A stretch of DNA of 64,000 nt from Alphaproteobacteria bacterium (GTDB lineage Bacteria; Pseudomonadota; Alphaproteobacteria; Acetobacterales; Acetobacteraceae): contig VGDM01000006.1 in the NCBI GenBank assembly GCA_016869715.1, forward strand, positions 62,001-126,000. Direction: 5' to 3'. Position 1 is the stretch's first letter, and the number at the start of each line of letters is the position of its first letter. Positions 10,532-19,080 of the stretch are shown here, one piece after another. Below the pieces are notes generated by a model, which saw only the letters and a program-made list of their open reading frames with translations, was not told the origin of the DNA and searched no databases. The position numbers and the translations under genes are program-made.

Positions 10532-11400
10532 GCGGCTTGCACCTTCGGCTTCAGAAAACCAAACAAAACGCGTTCGGTCAGTACGCGCGCCAGATGGCGC
10601 TTCATCTCCGGCGGGCCATGCAAATCATGGGGCGGGTCAAGATCGTCCGCCAGCGCTTGCTGCGCGGCGCTGATGCCGGCACGGTCCAGGCTGCGGCCTT
10701 CAAGCGCTTTGGCGGCAGCAGCAGCCAATACGGGAATTTTGCCGACACCGAAATAAACGAGGCGGGGTGCCAAGATGCGCCCGGCATCCAAGGCCAAAGT
10801 GGCAGCAAGGCCCGCCATGGCATAATCACCGGAACGGCGCGTGATTTCCTCAATGGCGGCAAGGCGCGCGGTCAAGGGGATTTCGACCGCGGCGATGATT
10901 TCCCGCGGCGCGAGTGCGGTTTGCAGCAGATCGGTGAAGAAGGCTGCTGCCGGAATGCGCCGTTCTCCCTTGGCTGATGCAGCGATAATTGTCGCGTCCA
11001 GCGCCACCATGCAGGCCGGCAATTCTGCTGCCGGATCGGCATAGGCCAAGCTGCCGCCCAAGGTACCGCGATTACGAATGGCCGGATGCGCGATCAGGGG
11101 TGCCGCCGCCGCCAGAAGGGGCGCATGCGCCTTCACCAAAGGATCACCGCAAAGATCAGCATGGAGCGTCAGCGCCCCAAGGCGAAGCACTTGGCCATTG
11201 CTGGAAATACAGCGCAATTCAGCAATACCGGTAATATCAATCAGCGTGCCCGGATCGGAAAGCCGGAAGGCGAGGGTCGCCAGAAGCGTCTGCCCGCCTG
11301 CGATGATCTGGGCCGCATCCCCATGCGCCTCAAGCGTGGACCAAAGCTCGGCAAGGCTCCCGGCGCGCAAATAGCCCATTACCGGCCATTTCATCCGCAT
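10528..11400 (-). CDS. Molybdenum hydroxylase, FAD-binding medium subunit
   Basis: This 290-residue protein has the FAD-binding fold of CoxM-type subunits, with the motifs AGGQTLLATL (residues about 35-44) and AHPAIRNRGTLGGSLAYADP. It is the first gene of the minus-strand hydroxylase-TRAP run and is preceded by about 190 bases containing a perfect palindrome. A second in-frame ATG two codons in (MKWPVMGYL) is an equally possible start. Its ATGA overlap with the 2Fe-2S gene supports coordinated synthesis. Confidence 0.92.
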   Translation of the reverse strand: MRMKWPVMGYLRAGSLAELWSTLEAHGDAAQIIAGGQTLLATLAFRLSDPGTLIDITGIAELRCISSNGQVLRLGALTLHADLCGDPLVKAHAPLLAAAAPLIAHPAIRNRGTLGGSLAYADPAAELPACMVALDATIIAASAKGERRIPAAAFFTDLLQTALAPREIIAAVEIPLTARLAAIEEITRRSGDYAMAGLAATLALDAGRILAPRLVYFGVGKIPVLAAAAAKALEGRSLDRAGISAAQQALADDLDPPHDLHGPPEMKRHLARVLTERVLFGFLKPKVQAA

Positions 11401-11475
11401 TATCCTCGTTTCGCGTGGAGACGTTGATCATTAGCCGAGGCTGTTTGTCAAGCGCGGCACCAACCGAGCATGGCG

Positions 11476-11487
11476 CTGAAATTTCAG
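11476..11487. promoter_or_regulatory. Perfect 12-bp palindrome upstream of hydroxylase-TRAP operon
   Basis: The sequence CTGAAATTTCAG is a perfect palindrome, followed by a second TTTCA-like half site (TAATTTCAAT). It lies 76 bases upstream of the first gene of the minus-strand operon, in a locally AT-rich patch. This is where a repressor or activator of the operon could bind. No regulator gene is adjacent, so the assignment is tentative. Confidence 0.35.
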
Positions 11488-11589
11488 TAATTTCAATCAA
11501 TCCAAGCCTTCATCCCGGACCCTAGCGGCGTGCTTCACCCAAGTGATCGAGGCTGGATCGGGGGCGGGCATTGCCAGGCTCGGGGCACT

Positions 11590-12957
11590 TCAGCTGACTG
11601 GCAGCCAGATACTCACCTTGGTTCCAAGCCCTTCGGTGCTTTCAATGGCAAGCCTGCCGCGGTGGCGCATGATGATGTGCCGCGTAATGGCTAGACCAAG
11701 CCCGGTGCCGCCCTTATGGCGGGATCGCGCTGCGTCCACGCGGTAAAACCGCTCGGTCAGGCGCGGGATATGGTGCTTGGCAATGCCCGGCCCATCATCG
11801 GCGATGCTGAGCAAAGCGCCGGGGCGTGCGGTGCCATCCTCGGCGACCGCAGGCTTCAAACTGACTATCATCACCCCGCCTTCACGCCCGTGATTGATGG
11901 CGTTTTCCAAGACATTACGGATCACCTGCGCCACCTGATCCGCATTGGCGGGCCGCGCCACCAGCGCTTCCGCCAATTCCAATTCTGCCCGAATATTGCG
12001 CTGCTTCATCAGCGGTGAAAGTGCCTCCATCTCAGCACGCGCGATCATTGCAAGAGGTACCTCACCCACCGGCGGCTGGTGCTCTTCCATCTCGATACGC
12101 GACAAGTTGAGCAGATCATCAATCATCCGACGTATCCGCTCACCCTGTTCGGCCATGATGCCAAGGAAGCGCTGCTGCGCCGCCGGATCATCGGCAGCAG
12201 GGCCACGCAGCGTTTCAATGAGGCCAAGCAGGCTTGCAAGCGGTGTGCGCAATTCATGGCTGGCATTGGCGACAAAATCGGCGCGCGTCCGTTCAATTGC
12301 CGCCTCCCGACTGCGATCAATCAGCAGAATCAAAAGCCGTCCACCATCAGCCAGCGGCGGATCCAGCGGCACCACACGGGCCGAAACCTCTCTCGGGACC
12401 GGCACCGGTAAATGCAGTTCCGCGGTGACGGAATAGCCCAGCATCAGCGCATCATCCATGGCGGCGGCCAGCACGGGATGGCGGAGCAGCGCCGCCGTAT
12501 CCGGCCCCTGCCCAGTTGCTTCTGGCCCTAGCATCTCCCGCGCTGCCGGGTTGGCGCGCAGCACAGCGCGTTCGGCGGAAAGCAGCAAAACAGGCTCGGG
12601 CAGGTTTTCCAGAATGGCGGCATCCGCCCGGCGCAGCCTTTCCAAAAGCACGCCCTGTTCCGTGAGACCCCGCGCAAGGCGGCGGATGCCATCGGCCAAA
12701 TCCTCGGCGGAGGGCAGCGCGGCGGCGTCAGCCCTCGTGGGCGCGGCCCTGACTTGTGCCAGCGCGTCGCCAAGACTGGCCGAGACAAGGCCAAGCCGCG
12801 CGCGCCAGCCCCATGCAAGCGCAAGGCTTGCCAGCAATAGGGCGGCAAGCGCCGCAAGGCCGGGTATCGGACGCAATTCGCCCGTTAGCATTAGCAGGCA
12901 CAGTATTAATAGCGGCACGGCGCCAATGGCAGAAGTCAGGCGCAGCAAGGGCTTCAT
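11590..12957 (-). CDS. PhoR-like sensor histidine kinase
   Basis: This 455-residue membrane kinase has two N-terminal membrane segments (about residues 8-25 and 31-50) with almost no periplasmic loop, a PAS-like region (about 112-215), the H-box FVANASHELRTPLASL with phospho-acceptor His234, the N-box NVLENAINHG, and G-boxes DDGPGI and GTGLGLAI. The short loop and PAS domain match PhoR of the phosphate regulon. No response regulator or pst gene is adjacent, so it is an orphan here. It follows the LpoA-like gene on the same strand by 27 bases. Confidence 0.85.
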   Translation of the reverse strand: MKPLLRLTSAIGAVPLLILCLLMLTGELRPIPGLAALAALLLASLALAWGWRARLGLVSASLGDALAQVRAAPTRADAAALPSAEDLADGIRRLARGLTEQGVLLERLRRADAAILENLPEPVLLLSAERAVLRANPAAREMLGPEATGQGPDTAALLRHPVLAAAMDDALMLGYSVTAELHLPVPVPREVSARVVPLDPPLADGGRLLILLIDRSREAAIERTRADFVANASHELRTPLASLLGLIETLRGPAADDPAAQQRFLGIMAEQGERIRRMIDDLLNLSRIEMEEHQPPVGEVPLAMIARAEMEALSPLMKQRNIRAELELAEALVARPANADQVAQVIRNVLENAINHGREGGVMIVSLKPAVAEDGTARPGALLSIADDGPGIAKHHIPRLTERFYRVDAARSRHKGGTGLGLAITRHIIMRHRGRLAIESTEGLGTKVSIWLPVS

Positions 12958-12984
12958 GCCGAAGGCCGGCTGCGGTGCATGGGC

Positions 12985-14136
12985 TTAGAAGCCAACGCCG
13001 AGCGGCATGGGCGGCTCCACCAGCACGGCATCGCCATTGGGTGAGACGCGAAACAGCGCCAGGCTGCGATCAACCACCCCATTGGCGCGCAGCTGCACCG
13101 GACCATCCACGCCATCAAAGCGCGGCATGGCATCTGGCGTGGTGCCGGCGGGCGCAACCGCAAGCCCCGCTGCCATGACCGCGGCATCATGTGCAACCCC
13201 GGCAATGCGCGGCGCACGCTGGCCAAAAGCCTGCTGGAAGCGCGCATCAAAATTGCTCCGCGCGCGTTCGTCTGGGGCGGGGAACAGCGCCCCATGTAAG
13301 GCGGGTTCATTGGCAAGCCCGCCATCAGCGATCCAGAGCGCATGGCCCAGCAGCAATGGCCTTGGGTTTTCCTGCGCGCCGGCGCGGATGGCGGCGGCCA
13401 ATTCCCGCGCCCGGAAGCCCGTGGCGCCAATCACCACCGCATCCATCGGGCTGGCCCCGCGACGTGTCATCTCAGCGACCGGCCCGGCCGCGCCCGCCCT
13501 TTCATTGAACAGTACAATCGCCGGGCGTGGCAGGTTGAAATCCGCCGCCGTCTGCCGCATCGCCGCTGCCAGGGCGCGGCCAAAGGCATCATCCGGCGCG
13601 ATCATGCCGAATTGCCGCGCCCCGCTCGACATGGCCGAGCCCATCACGCGGCGCATCTGCTGTTCCGGTGTGACACCAAGGGTCCAAACCCCCGCCCGCG
13701 CCTGGGACGCATCATTGGTGAAGGCAAATACCGGCAGCCGCGCTGCCTGCCCGACCGGTGCCGCCGCAGCCATTTCCGCGGCGGTCAGCGGCCCCACCAA
13801 ACCAACCGCGCCAAGGCTCACGGCACGCCGCGCGGCACCCCCCGCCCCCGTGGCATTGCCGCCCGTATCCAGGGGCACGAATTCCACGCGGCGATCGTTC
13901 TGTTCAAACAAGGCAAATTCCGCTGCCTGTTGAAGCGCCCGGCCAAGCGCTTCCTGCTGGCCTGAAAGTGGAAGCAGCAGCGCAACACGGGTGCGCGCCA
14001 CATCCGGCGGTGCGCCATTCGGCGCTGCGCCCACCATGATTGGGGCTTGCGGTGCACAGGCTGCAAGCGCGACAAGCAACCCAAGCGGAACAAGGGCGAT
14101 CAGGCGTGACGAAAGCCGATTCAGAAAACGGGGCAT
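12985..14136 (-). CDS. Penicillin-binding-protein activator (LpoA-like) lipoprotein
   Basis: This 383-residue protein has a lipoprotein signal (LVALAAC, Cys27) and a periplasmic binding-protein fold starting VALLLPLSGQQEALGRAL, followed by PLTAAEMAAAAPVG. LpoA of gammaproteobacteria is an outer-membrane lipoprotein that stimulates peptidoglycan synthesis. The divergent placement next to rsmI is the classical lpoA neighbourhood, which supports the call over a generic amino-acid receptor. The regulatory contact residues cannot be checked by eye. Confidence 0.8.
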   Translation of the reverse strand: MPRFLNRLSSRLIALVPLGLLVALAACAPQAPIMVGAAPNGAPPDVARTRVALLLPLSGQQEALGRALQQAAEFALFEQNDRRVEFVPLDTGGNATGAGGAARRAVSLGAVGLVGPLTAAEMAAAAPVGQAARLPVFAFTNDASQARAGVWTLGVTPEQQMRRVMGSAMSSGARQFGMIAPDDAFGRALAAAMRQTAADFNLPRPAIVLFNERAGAAGPVAEMTRRGASPMDAVVIGATGFRARELAAAIRAGAQENPRPLLLGHALWIADGGLANEPALHGALFPAPDERARSNFDARFQQAFGQRAPRIAGVAHDAAVMAAGLAVAPAGTTPDAMPRFDGVDGPVQLRANGVVDRSLALFRVSPNGDAVLVEPPMPLGVGF

Positions 14137-15017
14137 GGCCGGTCCATCCTTCGGCTACGCCCGCCATCGGGCCTAGCCTTACATTGGTTGCCACCCCCAT
14201 AGGCAATATGGGGGATCTTTCGCCCCGCGCCCTGGCCGCCCTGACGGCCGCCGATGCGGTGCTCTGTGAGGATAGCAGAAATACCGGCGCAATGCTCGCC
14301 CGGTTGGGCATCACCGCGCGCCTGATTCCACTGCATGACCATAGTGAAGCGAATGAGCTGCCCCGGATATTGGAAATGCTGAAACAGGGGCAAAAATTGG
14401 CGCTGGTTTCAGATGCCGGCACGCCTTTGATGAGCGACCCTGGCTTTCGGCTGGTGCGCGCCGCGATTGCCGAGGCTTTGCCGATTTCGGCCATTCCAGG
14501 CCCCAATGCGGCGGTGATGGCCCTTATCCTGTCCGGCCTGCCGCCCGAGCCATTTCTGTTTCAGGGCTTCCTGCCGCCGCGCCAGGCGGCGCGTGCGGCA
14601 GCGCTTGCCCGGCTGAAGGCGCTGGAACAGGCCGGGCTTGCCGCCAGCATGATTTTTTACGAGGCACCGCATCGGCTGGGCGAAAGCCTCGCCGATATGG
14701 CGGCGGCCTTTGGCGTCGAGCGCCCCGCCGCCGTTGCGCGCGAAATGACCAAGCGGTTTGAAGAAGTGCGGCGCGGCAACCTCGCCGACTTGGCCGCGCA
14801 TTATGCCAGTGCCGAGGCGCGGGGTGAAATTTGCATCGTGGTCGGCCCCGCAGCCGCTGAGGCAGTGGTCGGCGATGCGGAAGTGACCGCGCAATTGCGT
14901 GCGGCGCTGGCGAGTGGGCTTTCGGTGAAGGATGCGGCGGAAGCAGTCGCCAAGGCCACCGGGCGCAAGCGCCGCGACATCTATCGGGAGGCTTTGGCCC
15001 TGCTGAACAGCGCATGA
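14106..15017 (+). CDS. rsmI: 16S rRNA (cytidine(1402)-2'-O)-methyltransferase
   Basis: This SAM-dependent enzyme methylates C1402 in the ribosomal decoding centre. The conserved N-terminus LTLVATPIGNMGDLSPRAL, the motif DAGTPLMSDPG and IPGPNAAVMAL are all present. The frame is open from 14040, but I prefer the GTG at 14106 (about 303 residues) because upstream sequence overlaps the divergent lipoprotein gene; even this start overlaps that gene's first 31 bases. A start closer to the LTLVATP segment is possible but only a rare codon is available there. Confidence 0.9.
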   Translation: MTKADSENGAWPVHPSATPAIGPSLTLVATPIGNMGDLSPRALAALTAADAVLCEDSRNTGAMLARLGITARLIPLHDHSEANELPRILEMLKQGQKLALVSDAGTPLMSDPGFRLVRAAIAEALPISAIPGPNAAVMALILSGLPPEPFLFQGFLPPRQAARAAALARLKALEQAGLAASMIFYEAPHRLGESLADMAAAFGVERPAAVAREMTKRFEEVRRGNLADLAAHYASAEARGEICIVVGPAAAEAVVGDAEVTAQLRAALASGLSVKDAAEAVAKATGRKRRDIYREALALLNSA

Positions 15018-15359
15018 TGGCTTGGCGGATGGTGCGACATCGTCCAGGCTTGGAACACGGCAGGGTGAGCGGGAGAGCAGCGCATGGGGTTGGGTGATCT
15101 GGCGCACCTTCTCGAAAAACATCCGGATACTGCATGGGGGTCGCGCTCAAGGGAGGAATGACCGAGGCACAATAGAATCGGAAAATCAATCACAGACCAA
15201 GAGGGCAGGACTAAATCAGAGGTTCCCTAAAAAATTAGCGGGAACACGATGAGTTTTTGGGCGGAACGCAGTGGTCCAAATCACAAGCAGTGATTTGCGG
15301 TATGCGTCAGGCTGAGATTTACACTCCTTATTGACCGAAAGCAACAACAGGAGGCTTGC
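15018..15359. other. Intergenic stretch with a possible IS-end remnant
   Basis: These 342 bases between rsmI and the nitrile-hydratase-like genes hold no convincing gene. The usual rsmI neighbour yraN is not recognisable. The second half is less GC-rich than the flanks. The only clear signal is the element GAGGTTCCCTAA at 15219-15230, whose reverse complement recurs at 54070-54081. Confidence 0.5.
15215..15230. repeat. Short dispersed repeat (possible transposon end)
   Basis: The 13 bases ATCAGAGGTTCCC occur here and again at 54129-54141, and the reverse complement of GAGGTTCCCTAA is at 54070-54081. Such short conserved ends next to TA-rich flanks resemble terminal inverted repeats of small insertion sequences. 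No transposase gene is nearby, so this would be a solo end or a miniature element remnant. Confidence 0.35.
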
Positions 15360-15941
15360 TCACACCCTCGGCACCGCCACCCCAACCAGCGCATCCCGCG
15401 TCACAAGCGCCGCCAGCTTCTCCGTACTCCATCCCTCGGTCCCAGCGGGCCGCATCGGCAGCACCATCCAGCGGTAATCCGCCGTGCTATCCACCACGCG
15501 AATTTCGACATTATCGGCCAATTGCGTACCCCATTCGGCCAGCACCGCGCGCGGTTCGCGCACGGCGCGCGACCGATAGGCGAAGGATTTATACCAACCG
15601 GGCGGGTAGCCGAGCAGCGCGCGCGGGTAGCAGGAACAGAGCGTACACACCACCAGATGATGCTGCTTTGGCGTGTTTTCCAAAACGCCAAGCTCCGGCG
15701 TGCCGGCCATGGAAGCGCCCGCCGCCTCAGCAGCGGCCTTACCGTCACGCATCAGCAGCGCGTAATATTCGGGATCGGTCCAGGCGCGCGCCACCATGCG
15801 GGCACCAATCTCGGGGCTCGCGCGATCCGTGATCGCCTGACGCTCGGCGATTTCGGTTTCACTCACCAGCCCCTTGGCATTCAGGGCGGCAACCAGTCTG
15901 TCCAGCAGCGCGAGGCTCGCGCCAGAAGGAGGGGCGGCCAT
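15360..15941 (-). CDS. Cobalt-type nitrile hydratase alpha / thiocyanate hydrolase gamma subunit
   Basis: This catalytic subunit hydrates a nitrile to an amide or hydrolyses thiocyanate to carbonyl sulfide and ammonia. The 193-residue protein has the metal-binding claw VCTLCSCYPRALLG with Cys99, Cys102, Ser103 and Cys104. Thr after the first Cys indicates cobalt rather than iron. I chose the ATG at 15941, one base after the stop of the upstream gene; the long open frame upstream is a shadow of that gene. It is last in a three-gene set whose other two genes encode the halves of the beta subunit. Confidence 0.88.
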   Translation of the reverse strand: MAAPPSGASLALLDRLVAALNAKGLVSETEIAERQAITDRASPEIGARMVARAWTDPEYYALLMRDGKAAAEAAGASMAGTPELGVLENTPKQHHLVVCTLCSCYPRALLGYPPGWYKSFAYRSRAVREPRAVLAEWGTQLADNVEIRVVDSTADYRWMVLPMRPAGTEGWSTEKLAALVTRDALVGVAVPRV

Positions 15942-15942
15942 G

Positions 15943-16251
15943 TCAGGCTTCCTCCAACCAATGTTCGAAGATTTCCACCATGACCGTATCGCCAGCCTTA
16001 CCGTCATCCCAAATGGGCGGCTGGTCGAACAGCACATGATAAAGCTGCCGGCACAGCGCCGGGCGGGCAAAGGCCAAATCCTCGGGGTTCGGAAAGGCGC
16101 CGAGTGGGCGAACCACCTGACCCATCCTCCCACGCACATAATGTGGCGTGCGGATATGGCAGGGGCCACGGGTTTCGGGCCAATCATCCTTCACGCGCAC
16201 CCGGGCACCGGGCGCAAAGCGGGGGGCAGCAGCCTCGGGCGCAGCGCTCAT
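15943..16251 (-). CDS. Nitrile hydratase beta subunit, C-terminal half (separate gene)
   Basis: This 102-residue protein corresponds to the SH3-like C-terminal domain of nitrile hydratase beta: FAPGARVRVKDDWP, then GPCHIRTPHYVRGRMGQV, and the end VMVEIFEHWLEE. The ATG at 16251 overlaps the stop of the upstream gene by four bases. In bacterial nitrile hydratases this domain is normally fused to the N-terminal half; here, as in thiocyanate hydrolase and toyocamycin nitrile hydratase, it is a separate subunit. Confidence 0.87.
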   Translation of the reverse strand: MSAAPEAAAPRFAPGARVRVKDDWPETRGPCHIRTPHYVRGRMGQVVRPLGAFPNPEDLAFARPALCRQLYHVLFDQPPIWDDGKAGDTVMVEIFEHWLEEA

Positions 16252-16541
16252 GCCAAATCCTCCTGCCGGATGACGCCTTTTTCGACCATCAGCGCCGCAA
16301 TCGAACGCAACCAACGTTCGTAATAGCCAAGCGCGAAATATTCATCCTCTGAGATGCTTTCGATGCCGCGGCGAAGCTCATCAACCGTTATCATCTTCTT
16401 CTGCGCCAGGATTTGCCGAATGGCGTCCACCTTCTTGCCGAAGGCATCGGGCGGCGCCTCATCATGCTCAACGGGGGTGCAGCGGAAGCGCGCGATCCCG
16501 CCAATATCGTGCAGCGCGCGGTTGGGAGAGTCGTCGATCAT
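16248..16541 (-). CDS. Nitrile hydratase beta subunit, N-terminal half (separate gene)
   Basis: This 97-residue protein matches the helical N-terminal domain of nitrile hydratase beta. The signature HDIGGIARF near the N-terminus and the helix ALGYYERWLRSIAALMVEKG followed by the end of the chain are typical. It is the first gene of the ATGA-coupled trio. No cobalt-insertion chaperone or amidase lies next to it in this window. It resembles the alpha subunit of thiocyanate hydrolase in organisation. Confidence 0.87.
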   Translation of the reverse strand: MIDDSPNRALHDIGGIARFRCTPVEHDEAPPDAFGKKVDAIRQILAQKKMITVDELRRGIESISEDEYFALGYYERWLRSIAALMVEKGVIRQEDLA

Positions 16542-16583
16542 GGCAAAAGTTTAATCCGGAAAACGGGGCGCGGGAAAGAGGCG

Positions 16584-17480
16584 TTATTTCACTTCCTCAT
16601 TCGGCCCCACGCCCCAGATATCGGCGCGCCGGATATGGCCTCGGAATTCGCCGATCTGCGCCTCACACCAGGTGCTATTGGGCTCACAGGCGCGCAAGCG
16701 GCCCACCACGCCGGGGCGGAGCCGCGCCACGGGCTGCGCCTGATCCTCTGCCCGGCGGCGGAGCATCACCTCAGACCCCGGCGCGCCGCGCACAATAAAG
16801 GAACGCCGGCCCATCAGCGTTGATTGGTGCACCCAGCCTTCGGTGCCTTCCGGGTCGCGGATGCGGCGCCAGAGTTCGAATTCGCGCACGATTTCCACCG
16901 GCAACTCGCGGCGCTGATAGGTCCATTCAATGGGAAAGCGCGTGCCCGGGCCGCTCCGCATATTCACCTCATCCGACCGGAGCGCGGCAAAGCGCGGCAG
17001 CGGCAGGCTGGTGACGGAACCGGTTGTGGGGGCGCGTTCCGGGGGCGGCGCGGGCGCCGTGGCGGCTTCGGGTGGTTTGGCCGCCCCGGCAGTGGCGGCA
17101 GCGCCGGCCGCAGCGCCGGCGGCGACCCCGACTGCGGCCCCGGCAGCAGCGCGATTGCCCTGCCCAGCTTGGGGTTGTCCGGCGGGGCGCTGCTGCTGGC
17201 CGGCCTGGCGCTGTTGTTGCTGCTGCCCAGGGGGGCGCTGTTGTTGTTGCGCGGCGGGGCGTGGCTGACCCTCGGCGTTGCGTTGCGTCGCCTGAGGTCT
17301 TACCGGCGGATTGACCACTGGCGGGCGCTGTTCGGGCCTGGGCTGCGCGGCAGGCGCGGGCGTGGGCGCCGCCTGGCGTGGCGGCGGCACATTCTGCGCG
17401 CCACCCAGGCTCGATTGGCCAAAGGCCGGCGCGGCCAGCACCAAAGCACTCAGAATCGGCAAAAGGCGTAGGAGAGCCAT
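16584..17480 (-). CDS. Secreted SH3-domain protein with Pro/Ala/Gln-rich linker
   Basis: This 298-residue protein starts with a signal peptide (MALLRLLPILSALVLAAPAFG). Residues about 25-165 are low-complexity, rich in Pro, Gln and Ala. The C-terminal part holds bacterial SH3 repeats, beginning FAALRSDEVNMRSGPGTRFP and continuing through EGWVHQSTLMGRRSF. Such proteins usually bind peptidoglycan in the periplasm. I chose the ATG at 17480 because it gives a clean signal peptide; the frame is open upstream without homology. It may be co-transcribed toward the nitrile-hydratase-like trio. Confidence 0.82.
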   Translation of the reverse strand: MALLRLLPILSALVLAAPAFGQSSLGGAQNVPPPRQAAPTPAPAAQPRPEQRPPVVNPPVRPQATQRNAEGQPRPAAQQQQRPPGQQQQQRQAGQQQRPAGQPQAGQGNRAAAGAAVGVAAGAAAGAAATAGAAKPPEAATAPAPPPERAPTTGSVTSLPLPRFAALRSDEVNMRSGPGTRFPIEWTYQRRELPVEIVREFELWRRIRDPEGTEGWVHQSTLMGRRSFIVRGAPGSEVMLRRRAEDQAQPVARLRPGVVGRLRACEPNSTWCEAQIGEFRGHIRRADIWGVGPNEEVK

Positions 17481-17538
17481 GGCAGCATCTCTTCCGCCCC
17501 TCGGGGCCAACGTCAAGCGCTGGTTGCGGGCAGGCGTG

Positions 17539-19080
17539 TCAAACCCTGGAACTGGGCCGGTAGAAGGGTTCATGCCGCCTTGGGTCAATGTAATCGGCAT
17601 AGAAGCGCCTGGCATGCGGCAGCAGCCTCTTGGAAAGCTGGCGCCGTTCCACCTCATCATCCGCCAGCGCGCGGGCCAGATCATCATGCAGCGCCTTGAG
17701 CGCCCCATCGCGATCAACCCGCGTGAAGCGGCCTTCCTGATAGATCACTTCCCCATCACACATCACGGTGCGCACCGCGCTCGCCTTCGCGCGCTGCACC
17801 ACAGCATCCAGTGTGGGCGTGAGTTTATCCAGATAGGGATAGGCAATGCTGTCCCAATCAATCAGCGATAAATCTGCTGCCTTGCCGACCTCCAGCGTGC
17901 CGAGGCCATCGCGCCAGGATGTGGTACGCGCGCCACCCAGCGTTGCCATGCGGAGCACCTGCGCCATGCCTGGTACTTCATCATCACCCACGCCGGGGAT
18001 GCGATGCGCGCGCAGCACCAGGCGCAATTCCTGCAGCATGTCACGGTCATCATTTATACCGGCCTCATCCAGCCCAATCGCGGTATTGAGACCGCGCGCT
18101 TCAAAACGATTGAGCGGCGCCACGCCGGAACGCAGCCGAAAATTCGATGAACAATTATGGCAGATGCAGGTGCCAGTCTCGGCCAGCCGGTCAATATCCT
18201 TCTCATTCAGCCAAACGCCATGGCCAAGCGTCATGTTCGGCCCAAGCAGGCCGAAGCGATCCAGATATTCCACCGCTGTACCGCCACCGCGACGGCGCGC
18301 ATATTCCTTCTGATAGGCGGTTTCCACCAGATGCATATGGATCGGCGCATCATGGCTGCGTGACAGCTCTGCCATCGCTGCCAGGGCCTTGTCCGAACAC
18401 CAATGCAGATTGGCCGGCGCCAATTGCACACGCACGCGCCGCTTGGCGTTGTGGCTGCGATGGAGGTTGCGGAACAGATCGAGGTTATCTTCCAGCGACA
18501 ACTGAAAACGATCAAACCAGCGCTGCATCGGCCCGCGCAATTCGGGCGGCAGGCTTGCCACGAAATCCTTATCCGCCTGATAGACCAGCCGGTTCTGGTC
18601 ACGCAGTGCGAAGCAATAGGAAACACGCATGCCGATATCCTCATAGGCGCGAATGATCTCACCGGCGCGCTTTTCGACATCAGGCAGCTTGCCCGGCGCC
18701 CAGCCATGCAAATGCTGCACGGTGGTAATGCCGGACCCAACCATCTCAAAAGCGGAATAGAGCGTATCAAGGTAAGGGTTCACATTGCGCGCCACCATGC
18801 GCGTGACGAACCAAAGCTCCAGCGGCATATCGGGCGAGCCCAATTGCACCGGCGTCAGCCCGACATGGTGATGCGCATTGACAAAGCCGGGCAGCATCAC
18901 GTCGTGCCCCGAGCCCACCACCGGCAGGCTTGGATGCTTGCGGTGCAGATCATCATAGGTGCCGATCTCGGTGATGACGCCATCTTCCTGGATCAGCGCG
19001 CCATCAGCGATTTCCTCAACGGCGGTGGCCGACAGGGTTTTGGTGATCATGGCGCGGCTGCGCGCAACAGTTGCGGCCAT
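17539..19080 (-). CDS. Amidohydrolase family protein (cytosine deaminase / ATZ-TRZ type)
   Basis: This 513-residue metal-dependent hydrolase should deaminate or dechlorinate a ring compound. Visible metal and catalytic motifs are NAHHHVGL, HMHLVET, LGHGVWL and the Asp in GLDEAGINDDRDM. Length is slightly above the roughly 450 usual for the family because of a C-terminal tail. The N-terminal beta-sandwich ALIQEDGVITEIG is present. Its substrate could be 8-oxoguanine, a triazine or a related heterocycle; the sequence alone does not decide. It is divergent from the SDR gene across about 120 bases. Confidence 0.85.
   Translation of the reverse strand: MAATVARSRAMITKTLSATAVEEIADGALIQEDGVITEIGTYDDLHRKHPSLPVVGSGHDVMLPGFVNAHHHVGLTPVQLGSPDMPLELWFVTRMVARNVNPYLDTLYSAFEMVGSGITTVQHLHGWAPGKLPDVEKRAGEIIRAYEDIGMRVSYCFALRDQNRLVYQADKDFVASLPPELRGPMQRWFDRFQLSLEDNLDLFRNLHRSHNAKRRVRVQLAPANLHWCSDKALAAMAELSRSHDAPIHMHLVETAYQKEYARRRGGGTAVEYLDRFGLLGPNMTLGHGVWLNEKDIDRLAETGTCICHNCSSNFRLRSGVAPLNRFEARGLNTAIGLDEAGINDDRDMLQELRLVLRAHRIPGVGDDEVPGMAQVLRMATLGGARTTSWRDGLGTLEVGKAADLSLIDWDSIAYPYLDKLTPTLDAVVQRAKASAVRTVMCDGEVIYQEGRFTRVDRDGALKALHDDLARALADDEVERRQLSKRLLPHARRFYADYIDPRRHEPFYRPSSRV

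Noticed and set aside
15022-15252. Possible short protein or yraN remnant after rsmI
   Set aside because: A frame starting MAWRMVRHRPGLEHGRV faintly resembles a YraN start but stops within about 26 codons with no nuclease motif.
17041-17300. GC-rich repetitive stretch resembling a tandem repeat array
   Set aside because: It is the coding sequence for the Pro/Ala/Gln-rich linker of the SH3 protein; the repeats are irregular.
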